Positions 23,799 to 32,636 of a DNA stretch of 39,094 nt are shown piece by piece. The notes under the pieces are model-generated. The model was not told the origin of the DNA and searched no databases. It was given only the letters and a program-made list of their open reading frames with translations. The number at the start of each line of letters is the position of its first letter. Position 1 is the stretch's first letter. The position numbers were made by a program, and so were the translations under genes. The DNA is from Firmicutes bacterium HGW-Firmicutes-8 (GTDB lineage: Bacteria; Bacillota; Thermincolia; Thermincolales; UBA2595): contig PGZN01000019.1 in NCBI GenBank assembly GCA_002840165.1, forward strand, positions 1-39,094. The letters are read 5' to 3'.

Positions 23799-23828
23799 AT
23801 ATTAACAAATTCCTAATAGGTGGCAATA

Positions 23829-24584
23829 ATGAAAATTGATATTTTGACCCTTTTCCCGGAAATGTTCGCCGGTCCTTTTGACTCAAGTATTATTAAGCGG
23901 GCCAGAGAAAAAGGGCTTTTGCAAATAAATATGACCAATATCAGAGATTTTGCTCATGACAAGCACAGGATAGTAGATGACTATCCTTTTGGCGGCGGCG
24001 CAGGAATGGTGATGAAACCGGAGCCTATTTTTGAAGCGGTAGAATCAGTAAAAGACGATAGCTGCAGCGGGCGCTGCAGGGTTATCCTGCTCTGTCCCCA
24101 GGGCAGGGTTTTCGATCATGAAATGGCTAAGAATCTGGCTGGGGAAGAACACCTCATCATGATCTGCGGACATTATGAAGGTATAGATGAACGGGTCAGG
24201 GAAAAGTTAGTGGATATGGAGATATCTATTGGAGACTTCGTCCTGACAGGTGGGGAAATCCCGGCGATGATAATAGTTGATGCCGTATCCAGGATGATCC
24301 CCGGGGTACTTGGCGAGGAGGAGTCTTTTGTCACCGACTCGTTTTATGACGGGCTGCTGGAATACCCGCAGTATACGCGTCCGCGTGAATATGAAGGGAT
24401 GCCGGTCCCGGATATCCTGCTAAGCGGAGACCATGAAAAAATCAGGCTGTGGCGAAGAAAAATGTCTTTACTAAGGACAATGGACCGCCGGCCGCAGCTG
24501 CTGCAGCAAAAGGTACTTTCTGATGAGGACCGCAAACTGCTGGCATCGGCCTTGGAAATAACGGACAACCCCAAGCATAAATAG
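23829..24584 (+). CDS. trmD: tRNA (guanine-37-N1)-methyltransferase TrmD
   Basis: TrmD methylates G37 next to the anticodon using SAM and prevents frameshifting. The 251-residue SPOUT enzyme shows [13 protein letters not shown], the [17 protein letters not shown] motif, [22 protein letters not shown] and the knot motif [16 protein letters not shown]. It ends with a C-terminal domain with [14 protein letters not shown]. The ATG at 23829 has AGGTGG five bases upstream; a GTG nine bases earlier overlaps that site. It lies in the rimM-trmD-rplS group. Confidence 0.96.
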   Translation: MKIDILTLFPEMFAGPFDSSIIKRAREKGLLQINMTNIRDFAHDKHRIVDDYPFGGGAGMVMKPEPIFEAVESVKDDSCSGRCRVILLCPQGRVFDHEMAKNLAGEEHLIMICGHYEGIDERVREKLVDMEISIGDFVLTGGEIPAMIIVDAVSRMIPGVLGEEESFVTDSFYDGLLEYPQYTRPREYEGMPVPDILLSGDHEKIRLWRRKMSLLRTMDRRPQLLQQKVLSDEDRKLLASALEITDNPKHK

Positions 24585-24605
24585 GGTTATAAGGGGGTAA
24601 AATAT

Positions 24606-25193
24606 TTGAGCTTAAACAGCGCGCCCAATGTATATATTGGACTTCTGCACTACCCCATTTATAATAAAAAAATGGAAGTGGTTTCAACCTCTGTGACGAA
24701 CCTTGATATCCATGACATTGCCAGGATTTCCTGTACCTATGATGTCAGGCGATATTTCCTGATACATCCCCTGGAAACTCAAAGAAAACTCATTCAGGAT
24801 ATTCTGGATTACTGGCAAACGGGGTATGGCGCAAGGTATAATCCCGACCGCAAAGTCGCTTTTGACAAAGTGGCCCTCACCCCGGGACTTGAGGAAACAG
24901 TTGAAGAAATCAGGCGCGAAAATGGGTGTGCGCCTGTTTTAGTTACTACCGATGCCCATGTTTATCCAAATACAGTAGGGTACAGAACCCTGCGTCAAAA
25001 AATGGGTGCAGGGAAACCCTTTCTCATCATATTTGGTACAGGCTGGGGTATTGAGAAGGATACGATGAACAAGAGTGATTACATCCTGGAACCGATTCTC
25101 GGCCCTGGGGAATATAACCACCTGAGCGTAAGGAGCGCGGTAGCGATTATCCTGGACCGGTTACTGGGTGAGCCGTGGTGGATCAGCCAGTAA
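24606..25193 (+). CDS. SPOUT-type RNA methyltransferase family protein
   Basis: The 195-residue protein belongs to the SAM-dependent SPOUT-like family often found between trmD and rplS in Clostridia and Spirochaetes. Visible family motifs are VYIGLLHYPIYNK, TNLDIHDIARISCTYDV, YNPDRKVAFDKV, IFGTGWGI and LEPILGPGEYNHLSVRSAVA, with ILDRLLGE after it. The last segment forms the knot that binds SAM. The RNA target is not known. The start is TTG with GGGGG eight bases upstream. It is followed by a separate promoter for rplS rather than being tightly joined to it. Confidence 0.85.
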   Translation: MSLNSAPNVYIGLLHYPIYNKKMEVVSTSVTNLDIHDIARISCTYDVRRYFLIHPLETQRKLIQDILDYWQTGYGARYNPDRKVAFDKVALTPGLEETVEEIRRENGCAPVLVTTDAHVYPNTVGYRTLRQKMGAGKPFLIIFGTGWGIEKDTMNKSDYILEPILGPGEYNHLSVRSAVAIILDRLLGEPWWISQ

Positions 25194-25216
25194 AAACACA
25201 CAGCCGCCAAAACTGC

Positions 25217-25245
25217 TTGAAATTCCCTGGCTGCTGTGATATAAT
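25217..25245 (+). promoter_or_regulatory. Strong sigma-A promoter before rplS
   Basis: TTGAAA (25217-25222) and TATAAT (25240-25245) are 17 bp apart. It gives rplS its own transcript with a leader of about 100 bases. Confidence 0.85.
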
Positions 25246-25251
25246 TTTTTT

Positions 25252-25340
25252 TGTTAGTGACCAAACCGTTTGTCTGGTTTGGCCTAAGAAGGACGGTCCT
25301 CTGCCCGGATAAACACAGGTAATGAACGTCCCAAGGAAGG
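25252..25340 (+). ncRNA. Candidate structured leader of rplS (L19-leader-like)
   Basis: The leader has CCAAACC (25261-25267) pairing with GGTTTGG (25276-25282). The palindromic AGGACGGTCCT follows, and later GGACG-like pieces and the ribosome binding site. Leaders that let L19 control its own mRNA are known in low-GC Gram-positives. The match is by position and hairpin count only, not by checked consensus. Confidence 0.4.
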
Positions 25341-25355
25341 AGGAGCACATATATA

Positions 25356-25700
25356 ATGGATGTTATCAGATTATTGGAAGAAGAACAGATGAAAAAGGAG
25401 CTGCCGGAGTTCCGTCCTGGTGACACCGTCAAGGTTCATGTCAAAGTTGTTGAAGGCGGCAGGGAAAGAATCCAGGTATTTGAGGGAGTTGTGATTAAGA
25501 GGCGCGGTGGAGGTATGAGAGAGACCTTTACGGTGCGTAGAATATCATATGGTGTAGGTGTTGAAAGAACTTTTCCCATACATTCACCCCGGATTGATAA
25601 AATTGATATAATTAGACACGGAAAAGTAAGAAGGGCTAAACTCTTCTATTTGAGAAAGCTTAGAGGAAAAGCCGCCAGAATTAAGGAACTGCGCAGATAA
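25356..25700 (+). CDS. rplS: Ribosomal protein L19
   Basis: L19 lies at the interface between the ribosomal subunits. The 114-residue product shows [51 protein letters not shown] and [20 protein letters not shown]. It starts at ATG after AAGGAGGAG with a long AT spacer (CACATATATA). It has its own promoter and terminator, so it is an independent unit within the maturation cluster. Confidence 0.97.
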   Translation: MDVIRLLEEEQMKKELPEFRPGDTVKVHVKVVEGGRERIQVFEGVVIKRRGGGMRETFTVRRISYGVGVERTFPIHSPRIDKIDIIRHGKVRRAKLFYLRKLRGKAARIKELRR

Positions 25701-25703
25701 AAC

Positions 25704-25729
25704 AAAGGGACTGGTTACAGTCCCTTTTT
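25704..25729 (+). terminator. Intrinsic terminator after rplS
   Basis: AAAGGGACTG (25704-25713) pairs with CAGTCCCTTT (25718-25727) over a GTTA loop and ends in TTTTT, directly after the rplS stop. Confidence 0.9.
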
Positions 25730-25763
25730 ACCTTAATGCATAAAAACAAGCAGGTGAATCCTA

Positions 25764-26621
25764 ATGGAAATTGGAACACTTCAATGGTATCCCGGGCATA
25801 TGGTCAAGGCCCGCAAAATGGTGCTGGAAAACCTTAAACTGGTCGATGTGGCAGTCGAACTGCTCGACGCCAGGATACCGATGAGCAGCCGGAATCCGGA
25901 AATTGACCTAATCCTGGCAAATAAACTCAGGGCAATAGTATTAAATAAATCGGATCTGGCTGATAAATCACAAACCGAAAAATGGAGACGGTTTTTCTCG
26001 ACTGAACAGGGCTATCCATGTATCGTCCTTGAATCCCAGTTGGGTAAGGGTGTTAATAACCTTATTGCAGCCGTCCAGGAGTTGGCTAAGGACATCCTGG
26101 AAAAGCTTGCTGCTAAAGGGCGAAAACCCAGGCCGGTCAGGTTAATGATGGTTGGCATACCCAATGTCGGGAAGTCCTCTTTGATAAACCGATTGGCAGG
26201 AAAAGGCTCAACAAGAACGGGTGACAGGCCGGGTGTGACCAAGGGGAAACAGTGGATCAGGGTTGGCAAAGGCCTCGAAATGCTTGACACTCCAGGCATC
26301 TTATGGCCTAAGTTTGAGGACCCGGAGGTCGGTTTTAAACTGGCTGTAACCGGGGCTATAAAAGATGAAATAATTAATATTGAACAGGTAACTCTAAAAC
26401 TAATCCATATTTTATCGATGAAATTTCCGGAAGCGCTGAAAAACAGGTACAAACTTGAAGTTCTCGAAGAAGACCCCTCTGAGACCCTGAAAAAAATCGG
26501 AGTCAAACGGGGCTGCCTTATCTCGGGAGGAAATGTCGATACATTGAAAACAGCTGTGATTGTCCTTAACGAGTTCCGGGCCGGAAAAATCGGGAGATTC
26601 ACTCTTGATGAGCTCTCGTGA
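25764..26621 (+). CDS. rbgA: Ribosome biogenesis GTPase RbgA (YlqF)
   Basis: RbgA is needed for a late step of 50S assembly and links L6 and L16 entry. The 285-residue protein is a circularly permuted GTPase: G4 (VLNKSDLAD) at about residue 58 comes before G1 (GIPNVGKSSLINRL) at about 131 and G3 (LDTPGILWP) at about 176. The N-terminus IGTLQWYPGHMVKARKM is characteristic, and the C-terminal helical domain recognises rRNA. The ribosome binding site (CAGGTGAATCCTA) is weak. It lies 63 bp after rplS and is followed by repeat spacer. Confidence 0.95.
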   Translation: MEIGTLQWYPGHMVKARKMVLENLKLVDVAVELLDARIPMSSRNPEIDLILANKLRAIVLNKSDLADKSQTEKWRRFFSTEQGYPCIVLESQLGKGVNNLIAAVQELAKDILEKLAAKGRKPRPVRLMMVGIPNVGKSSLINRLAGKGSTRTGDRPGVTKGKQWIRVGKGLEMLDTPGILWPKFEDPEVGFKLAVTGAIKDEIINIEQVTLKLIHILSMKFPEALKNRYKLEVLEEDPSETLKKIGVKRGCLISGGNVDTLKTAVIVLNEFRAGKIGRFTLDELS

Positions 26622-26829
26622 GTGGAGAGTGGAGAGTGTCATAGAAATAGTAATAAATAACAGACCGCTGACTTTGTTAGCAAGATAAATGTTTCATACA
26701 TTTATCTTTTTTTGTTTAGCTGAGACTCCAATCCCTATGTTTTACTAGTATCTATATTTTACAAGTCTCCTTGTTTTCCAATCCCGTTGTTTTTTCCCAC
26801 TCTTCACTCACCACTCACCACTCTCCACT
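26620..26829. repeat. Facing GAGTGGA arrays between rbgA and rnhB
   Basis: GAGTGGAGAGTGGAGAGTG (26620-26638) begins inside the rbgA stop codon. Its complement type, built from CACTCACC and CACTCTCC units, lies at 26797-26829. The 158 bp between contain the inverted repeat AGATAAATGTxxCATACATTTATCT (26683-26707) followed by TTTTTTTG, which is a likely terminator. The whole spacer (26622-26941) has no gene. Confidence 0.7.
26683..26716 (+). terminator. Terminator in the rbgA-rnhB spacer
   Basis: AGATAAATGT pairs with ACATTTATCT across a short loop and is followed by TTTTTTTG, a good intrinsic terminator for rbgA. Confidence 0.75.
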
Positions 26830-26941
26830 AAATAATCCAGTTATTCCTTGTCAAGGAAGAAAATTTTTCTTCACAAGCGGAAGGGATTTAACAATCCAAG
26901 AAGAAAAATTATTATGTTATCTCACCGGTTTCGGAGGCTTT

Positions 26942-27724
26942 ATGAAGATAAATGAAATGACTGTCAATGAGATCAGGGAATTTATTAAAAAATGCGGTTC
27001 CTCCTTACGGGAAGAGGAAAAGACAATCCTCAGCCATGATCCCAGGGAAGGTGTCCGGAAGTTATATCAACAGTGCTGCCGCCTTGAGTCTCTAAACGAT
27101 AAGGAAAGGCTCCGCCTGAAGCATCTGCGGATATATGAAGATGACGCCAACCGGCAGGGGTTCAACCATATTGCCGGTGTTGACGAAGCCGGGCGGGGGC
27201 CTCTGGCTGGGCCTGTTGTGGCAGCAGCTGTGATAATGCCGAAGGAACTTGACATCACAGGAATAGATGACTCCAAAAAACTGTCTCCTGCCAAACGCGA
27301 AAAACTATCCCGGGAAATAAAAGAAAAGGCCCTCTGCTGGTCTGTCGGCATCTCAAGCGTGCAGGAAATAGACAGCTTAAATATACTGCGGGCGAGTCTA
27401 TTAGCAATGCAGCGGGCTGTAACGACCCTTAGAATAGTTCCTGATTATATTTTGGTTGACGCCGTTACCATCCCCGGTCTAGGAACACTACAGCTGCCTA
27501 TCATTAAAGGAGACGGAAAGAGCGTATCCATTGCCGCTGCTTCTATTATTGCCAAGGTAACCAGAGATAAAATGATGGAAACCATTGACCGGGAATTTCC
27601 ATATTATGGTTTTGCCCGGCATAAAGGGTACGGTACGGCTGACCACCTGGACGCCCTTAAAAAACACGGATTATGTCCTCTGCACAGGAAAACGTTTACT
27701 AAAAGTCTTAAAGTAGTAGAATAA
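26942..27724 (+). CDS. rnhB: Ribonuclease HII
   Basis: RNase HII removes single ribonucleotides and RNA primers from DNA. The 260-residue protein has the N-terminal helical extension usual in Firmicutes (1-70). The core follows: GVDEAGRGPLAGPVVAAAV with catalytic Asp81 and Glu82, DSKKLSPAKRE, YILVDAVTIPG with the third Asp, and HKGYGTADHLDALKKHG. A much longer frame is open to 26771, but it reads through the repeat array. The ATG at 26942 with GGAGG five bases upstream is the true start. Confidence 0.95.
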   Translation: MKINEMTVNEIREFIKKCGSSLREEEKTILSHDPREGVRKLYQQCCRLESLNDKERLRLKHLRIYEDDANRQGFNHIAGVDEAGRGPLAGPVVAAAVIMPKELDITGIDDSKKLSPAKREKLSREIKEKALCWSVGISSVQEIDSLNILRASLLAMQRAVTTLRIVPDYILVDAVTIPGLGTLQLPIIKGDGKSVSIAAASIIAKVTRDKMMETIDREFPYYGFARHKGYGTADHLDALKKHGLCPLHRKTFTKSLKVVE

Positions 27725-27868
27725 AGTGGTAGATTATGGCAATAAAAGCACAAAAGATGTTGAATTTTTGGCAATTTTCTTTTGATAAGAAGGGATTTTT
27801 GCCCTCAATATAGAATATACATTAGCCAGGGTGAAATAGCGAAATATGACTCCGGAGGCGAGCGCCGG

Positions 27869-28440
27869 TTGAAGAGGATAGCGATATATACAGCTATGCC
27901 AGATATGATACTCGCAAAGGAAATTTTCAGCCGGAATGGCCGGCTTCTTTTATATATAAAACATCCGAAGCCTATAAGGTAGTTGAGAAAATTATTGGCC
28001 ATTTGATAAATGTCAAGCACATTTTAGGCAAGCTTGCAGATATAAGAATCCTTGACGATAAATGCGGCCCACTGACCGAAAAAGAATTTGAAGAAATCAA
28101 ACGGCACACAATTTTGGGATACGAGATGTTAAACAACCATTCGGAGATAACACCCAATGCTGCCAAGATATCTTTACAGCACCATGAGTGCTATAACGGC
28201 ACAGGCTACCCTAACGGGGTAAAAGACAGTGATATTCACGAATATTCCAGGATAGTTGCCCTTGCCGATGTTTATGATGCCTTAACGGCGGACAGGGTAT
28301 ACAAAAATGCGATTCTGCCGTATGAGGCGATGGAGATTATCATCGCTTCCAGCGGTTACCAGTTTGACCCTGAGATAGTAAGAAGTCCTACTGTTTTTAT
28401 TAATAGAATTTTAACCCATAGAAAAAGGTTGAGTCGGTAA
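27869..28440 (+). pseudogene. Broken HD-GYP domain gene (cyclic-di-GMP phosphodiesterase type)
   Basis: HD-GYP proteins degrade cyclic-di-GMP. The N-terminal piece (27869-27982) reads AIYTAMPDMILAKEIFSRNG, which resembles the start of such proteins, then stops. The C-terminal piece in another frame (open from about 27851 to 28440) carries HILGKLADIRILDDKCGPLT and HHECYNGTGYPNGV (the GYP motif, intact). It continues with ALADVYDALTADRVYKNA and GYQFDPEIV. The first metal motif, normally HDIGK, is HILGK without Asp. The stretch of about 150 residues that should lie before it is missing. An internal deletion plus frameshift explains this best. A separate short protein made of the GYP half alone remains possible. 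Confidence 0.7.
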
Positions 28441-28580
28441 CCATTAGAGCAGCCCATACTAAAGGCTTTTAATTTTGTGAATCTTCAGAGAGTTACAAAA
28501 TTGCCGTAGAATGGGTGCTTTTATGGATATAGATAGAGGAAGTAGTTGTTTAATAAAATAGCAATGAAAGGAGGGAAACA

Positions 28581-28937
28581 ATGTTAATTAAATACGCAGG
28601 GGTAGTAATTATCATGATTTGGGGAATAGTTTTTCCCGCTATTTTACTTGGCCTTTCTAAATTATTTCACCCTAATAATCCTACACCGACCAAGCTGTCA
28701 ACATATGAGTGCGGCTTGGAGACTCAGGGCGAGACCTGGGTGCAGTTCAAAATCAGTTATTTTATGTACGCGCTTATTTTCGTAGCCTTTGATGTTGAAA
28801 CAATTTTCCTCTATCCCTGGGCTGTAAGATTTCAGAGTCTAGGGTTGTTTGGAATCGTTGAAATGTTCATCTTTATGGCAATTCTAATAGTCGGGTTCTG
28901 GTACGCCTGGAAGGAAGGAGCGTTAGAATGGATGTAA
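28581..28937 (+). CDS. nuoA: NADH-quinone oxidoreductase-type subunit A
   Basis: NuoA is a small membrane subunit of complex I near the quinone site. The 118-residue product has three hydrophobic helices and the typical loop with [20 protein letters not shown], then [19 protein letters not shown]. It starts at ATG after AAAGGAGGG and overlaps nuoB by 10 bases. It leads the eleven-gene nuo operon; no clear promoter was found in the 140 bp before it. Confidence 0.95.
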   Translation: MLIKYAGVVIIMIWGIVFPAILLGLSKLFHPNNPTPTKLSTYECGLETQGETWVQFKISYFMYALIFVAFDVETIFLYPWAVRFQSLGLFGIVEMFIFMAILIVGFWYAWKEGALEWM

Positions 28938-29440
28938 TTAAACCAAACCAAGTTGAAGAGTCGATTCGTAACAATGTCGTCTTAAGCACCGTTGAGGCGG
29001 CATTCAACTGGTGCCGGTCCAGGTCTCTCTGGCCGTTAACATTCGGTCTGGCCTGCTGTGCTATCGAAATGATGGCCGCAGGTGATGCGAGGTATGACAT
29101 TGCCCGTTTCGGATCCGAAGTTTACAAACCGTCTCCGCGGCAGTGCGATCTTATGATTGTGGCCGGAACCATCACCAAAAAGATGCAGCCTCTCGTTGCC
29201 CGTCTTTACGAACAAATGGCTGAACCGAAATATGTTTTGGCCATGGGAAGCTGCGCGATAAGCGGCGGACCGTTTACTGACTCGTACAATGTTGTACTGG
29301 GAGCAGATACCTTTTTGCCGGTAGATGTTTACGTTCCTGGATGCCCACCCAGGCCGGAAGCTTTATTTTATGGATTCCTACAACTAAGACAAAAAATTGC
29401 TAATCCCAAAAAAATTGAGAGGTTGAAAATGCATGGATAA
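28928..29440 (+). CDS. nuoB: Complex I-type subunit B (N2 iron-sulphur protein)
   Basis: NuoB carries the terminal 4Fe-4S cluster N2 that passes electrons to quinone. The 170-residue product has the adjacent cysteines in [12 protein letters not shown] and further ligands in MGSCAISGG and [11 protein letters not shown]. The C-terminus ([17 protein letters not shown]) overlaps nuoC by eight bases. Translational coupling within the operon is likely. Confidence 0.96.
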   Translation: MDVIKPNQVEESIRNNVVLSTVEAAFNWCRSRSLWPLTFGLACCAIEMMAAGDARYDIARFGSEVYKPSPRQCDLMIVAGTITKKMQPLVARLYEQMAEPKYVLAMGSCAISGGPFTDSYNVVLGADTFLPVDVYVPGCPPRPEALFYGFLQLRQKIANPKKIERLKMHG

Positions 29441-29888
29441 GATTGTAGACCGTGAAGCTCTGGTGGGCGAACTGAATCAGAAGCTTGGCAATTGCGCTGA
29501 GATTTTTGAAGACAATACTAACCAGTCGATAAAGGTTAAGCCTGAAAAAATAGTAGGGGTTATGAAAGAACTTAGAGATAACCCTAAGTACGATTTTAAG
29601 GCTTTAATGAATTTGAGTTCAGTAGATTACCCCGAAAATTTCACAGTTGTATATCATCTTAACTCAATTTCGTACTATCACAAGTTAACTGTTAAGGTTG
29701 AATTAGATAAGGCAAAACCTGAAGTTCAATCTATAACCTCAGTATGGACGGCCGCAAATGTTCAGGAAAGAGAAGCATATGACCTAATGGGGATTATTTT
29801 TACCGGACACCCCAACCTTAAGAGGATTTTATTAGCTGATGATTGGGTCGGTCATCCATTACGCAAAGATTTCAAACTACAAGCATAA
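29433..29888 (+). CDS. nuoC: Complex I-type subunit C
   Basis: NuoC belongs to the hydrophilic connecting part of complex I. The 151-residue product is of the separate form, not fused to NuoD. It ends with the family signature [21 protein letters not shown] and [15 protein letters not shown]. The N-terminal half is variable and charged. It begins inside nuoB and is separated from nuoD by 49 bp. Confidence 0.93.
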   Translation: MDKIVDREALVGELNQKLGNCAEIFEDNTNQSIKVKPEKIVGVMKELRDNPKYDFKALMNLSSVDYPENFTVVYHLNSISYYHKLTVKVELDKAKPEVQSITSVWTAANVQEREAYDLMGIIFTGHPNLKRILLADDWVGHPLRKDFKLQA

Positions 29889-29937
29889 AAATAGTAGTTG
29901 TCGGCTTTAATTTTGGGATTGTAGAGGTGTAGAAATA

Positions 29938-31041
29938 ATGTTAAAAACACAAGAACTAACCCTCAACATGGGACCTCAACACCCCAGTACCCACGGCGTT
30001 TTCCGTTGTGTGTTGAACCTTGATGGAGAATATATTACCAAGGTTGTCAACCATACGGGTTATCTGCACCGCGGATTGGAAAAACTTGCGGAAGCCCGTA
30101 CTTATACTCAGTTCATTCCTTATAACGGCAGGCTGGATTACTGTTCGGGAATGATGAATGAACTGGCCTATGTAATGACCGTGGAGAAGTTGATGGGTAT
30201 AACTGAAGAGATCCCTGAAAGGGCCCAGTATCTTAGAGTTATCATGTCTGAGTTGCAGCGTATTGCTAGTCATACCATTTATGTTGCCTCATTTTCATTA
30301 GACATCGCTGGATTTACTGGCTTTATGTATGCATTCCGTGACAGGGATCGGGCACTTGACCTTATCGAAGCGGCTTCGGGCCAGAGAATGATGCCTAACT
30401 ACATGAGAATTGGCGGTGTAGCTGCAGATGTGGACGAAAATTGGTTCAGTCAACTTCAGAAACTGTTGGATGACATGCCTGCAAGTCTCGATGAGTATGA
30501 CGGACTGATTACTGGGAACGAGATATTTCAGGCCAGAGTCAAGAATGTTGGCATCGTCACTAGGGAAATGGCTCTGGATATTGGCTTCAGTGGACCAAAC
30601 TTAAGGGCATCAGGAGTTGACCACGACCTGCGAAGAGATGAACCTTATGGGATTTATGACCGGTTTAAGTTTGATGTACCGCTAGGGGAACAAGGCGATA
30701 CCTTTGACAGATTTGTTGTCAGGATTAAGGAAATGAGACAGAGTGTCAATATTATTAAGCAAGCCATCAAGGATATTCCAGAAGGTCCTATTATGGCTAA
30801 GGTTCCCAAGGTAATTAAGCCGCCGGTTGGTGAAGCCTTCCATTGCATTGAAAACTCCAAGGGACACCTTGGATTTCATATCGTCAGTGACGGTTCAACA
30901 AAACCTTACCGTACCAGAATTTACTCACCCTGTTTTGTTAGTTTGGGATTCTTCCCGATAGTCGCTAAGGGGCAGCACCTTATGGATGCGGTAGTAACTC
31001 TGGCGTCTATTGATATCGTGCTGGGCGAGGTTGACCGTTAG
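29938..31041 (+). CDS. nuoD: Complex I-type subunit D (49-kDa, quinone-site subunit)
   Basis: NuoD forms the quinone cavity with NuoB and is related to [NiFe]-hydrogenase large subunits, without their metal ligands. The 367-residue product shows LNMGPQHPSTHGVFR, the quinone-site loop, HTGYLHRGLEKLAE, YCSGMMNELAY and RASGVDHDLRRDEPYGIYD. It ends DIVLGEVDR, as in complete family members. No cysteine pairs of a hydrogenase are seen, so it is a true respiratory subunit rather than an Ech or Hyc type. Confidence 0.96.
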   Translation: MLKTQELTLNMGPQHPSTHGVFRCVLNLDGEYITKVVNHTGYLHRGLEKLAEARTYTQFIPYNGRLDYCSGMMNELAYVMTVEKLMGITEEIPERAQYLRVIMSELQRIASHTIYVASFSLDIAGFTGFMYAFRDRDRALDLIEAASGQRMMPNYMRIGGVAADVDENWFSQLQKLLDDMPASLDEYDGLITGNEIFQARVKNVGIVTREMALDIGFSGPNLRASGVDHDLRRDEPYGIYDRFKFDVPLGEQGDTFDRFVVRIKEMRQSVNIIKQAIKDIPEGPIMAKVPKVIKPPVGEAFHCIENSKGHLGFHIVSDGSTKPYRTRIYSPCFVSLGFFPIVAKGQHLMDAVVTLASIDIVLGEVDR

Positions 31042-31084
31042 TGTATGGTAAGACAAAAAAATGGGTTTATAGGGGAGAAGAAGC

Positions 31085-32134
31085 ATGGATATTTTTATTA
31101 AAATAGCTGGCGCTTTACAAGATTGGCTGATGAACGGTATGGGATTGTCTGTCACAGCTTCTGAGCTAATAGCGACTGCTGTTTGGGCATTAGTTGCAAT
31201 TCTTTTCATACTGGTTAACTTGATAATTCTAGTATGGATGGAACGTAAACTTGGCGCCTTTTTCCAAATGCGTAGGGGCCCAAACCGTCTCGGTCCGGCT
31301 GGTTTCTTACAATTCCCAGTTGATATTGTAAAAGTGTTGGGTAAGGAAGATATTATTCCTGCTGCGGCAGACAAACCGATTTACAAAATTGCAAGTATTT
31401 GTGCCTTTGTTACAACAATTTGTGCTTTTGCCGTTATTCCATTTGCTAAAGGAATGGTTCTTGAAGACCTCAATATTGGTATATTTTACTTCATAGCCAT
31501 TGGTTCCACAGCCACCTTATCATTATTGATGGCCGGTATATCCTCTAATAACAAGTATTCATTTATCGGTGGAATGCGGACAGTAGCCCAGATGATCAGT
31601 TATGAAATACCTATGGCGTTCTCACTACTGGGTGTAGTTATGATGGCAGGATCCTTAAGGTTGACTGATATTGTTGAAGCCCAGCAGAATATGTGGTTTG
31701 TAATCCCTCAAGCGATTGCGTTCATTATTTATTTTGTAGCCACCATTGCTGAAACTAACAGGGGACCCTTCGATTTAGCCGAAGGTGAGCAAGAACTGGT
31801 TGCCGGTTACTTTACAGAGTACTCCGGGATTCGCTGGGCGATATTTTTTATTGCCGAGTATGGTAATTTAGTGGCTGTTGCTTCTATAGCTACCATCATG
31901 TTCTTAGGTGGTTGGAATGCACCCTTTGGTTTAACCTTTTTACCACCGTTCCTTTGGTTTATGATTAAGGTTTACTGTATGATTTTCATGTTTATGTGGG
32001 TACGTTGGACTTTCCCCAGAATTCGGATTGACCACTTAATGCATTTCGGTTGGAAGTTCCTGATCCCTGTTTCTATCGCTAACATAATGGTTACAGGGAT
32101 TGGAATTTACGTATACCGCATGATAACGAATTAG
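31085..32134 (+). CDS. nuoH: Complex I-type subunit H
   Basis: NuoH links the quinone cavity to the proton-pumping arm. The 349-residue protein has about eight membrane helices. It contains WMERKLGAFFQMRRGPNRLG, GMRTVAQMISYEIPMAFSLL, ETNRGPFDLAEGEQELVAGY and VRWTFPRIRIDHLMHFGWK. All charged loop residues typical of the family are present. It begins at ATG after GGGGAGAAGAAGC. Confidence 0.96.
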   Translation: MDIFIKIAGALQDWLMNGMGLSVTASELIATAVWALVAILFILVNLIILVWMERKLGAFFQMRRGPNRLGPAGFLQFPVDIVKVLGKEDIIPAAADKPIYKIASICAFVTTICAFAVIPFAKGMVLEDLNIGIFYFIAIGSTATLSLLMAGISSNNKYSFIGGMRTVAQMISYEIPMAFSLLGVVMMAGSLRLTDIVEAQQNMWFVIPQAIAFIIYFVATIAETNRGPFDLAEGEQELVAGYFTEYSGIRWAIFFIAEYGNLVAVASIATIMFLGGWNAPFGLTFLPPFLWFMIKVYCMIFMFMWVRWTFPRIRIDHLMHFGWKFLIPVSIANIMVTGIGIYVYRMITN

Positions 32135-32146
32135 GGTGGTGATAAA

Positions 32147-32620
32147 GTGTTTGGACAAGGACTAATAAAAGGACTCGGTATTACTTTTGGACACCTTTTT
32201 GAGAAAAAGATAACTCAACAGTACCCCGAAGAACGTCCGGTATTACCTGAGCGGTTTAAAGGCTCCTTTTCATTAAGGGTGCCAAAGTGCATTGCTTGCG
32301 GGCTGTGCTCCAATGCGTGTCCCAACAATGTAATCAAAATCGAATCAGAAAAGGACGAGAACAACAAGAAAAAGTTAACCGGTTATAAAATGATGGCTGA
32401 AAGATGTCTCTACTGCGGCTTTTGTGTAGAAGCCTGTCCTACCAAAGCCCTTCTTTGGAACCACAATTTCGAAAGGGCAAAGTTTTTCCGGGAAGATGTG
32501 AATCTTGACTTATTCAACAGTTATGTACCTTCTCCGGAAGATGAAAAACCGGCTAAGCCCGAAAAAGAAGAAGAAACGGCTAAACCCGAAAAAGAAGAAG
32601 AAACGGCGCAGGCTAGTTAA
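32147..32620 (+). CDS. nuoI: Complex I-type subunit I (2x[4Fe-4S]) with duplicated acidic tail
   Basis: NuoI carries clusters N6a and N6b. The 157-residue product has the two ligand sets CIACGLCSNACP and CLYCGFCVEACP, so both clusters should form. After them the tail is acidic and lysine-rich and contains a tandem repeat of a nine-residue unit (AKPEKEEET twice). It is encoded by two 27-bp copies (32552-32578, 32579-32605) that differ by one base. The tail is likely flexible. It could dock an electron donor such as ferredoxin, but that is only a suggestion. The start codon is GTG after GGTGGTGA. Confidence 0.94.
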   Translation: MFGQGLIKGLGITFGHLFEKKITQQYPEERPVLPERFKGSFSLRVPKCIACGLCSNACPNNVIKIESEKDENNKKKLTGYKMMAERCLYCGFCVEACPTKALLWNHNFERAKFFREDVNLDLFNSYVPSPEDEKPAKPEKEEETAKPEKEEETAQAS

Positions 32621-32636
32621 GGGGTGAAATAGGTAA

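Noticed and set aside
26771-26941. 57-codon N-terminal extension of rnhB
   Set aside because: It translates the CACTCACC array and has no ribosome binding site, while ATG 26942 has GGAGG and fits the family.
28441-28580. Promoter search before nuoA
   Set aside because: TTGCCG and several TA-rich boxes exist but none has acceptable spacing, so no promoter is claimed.
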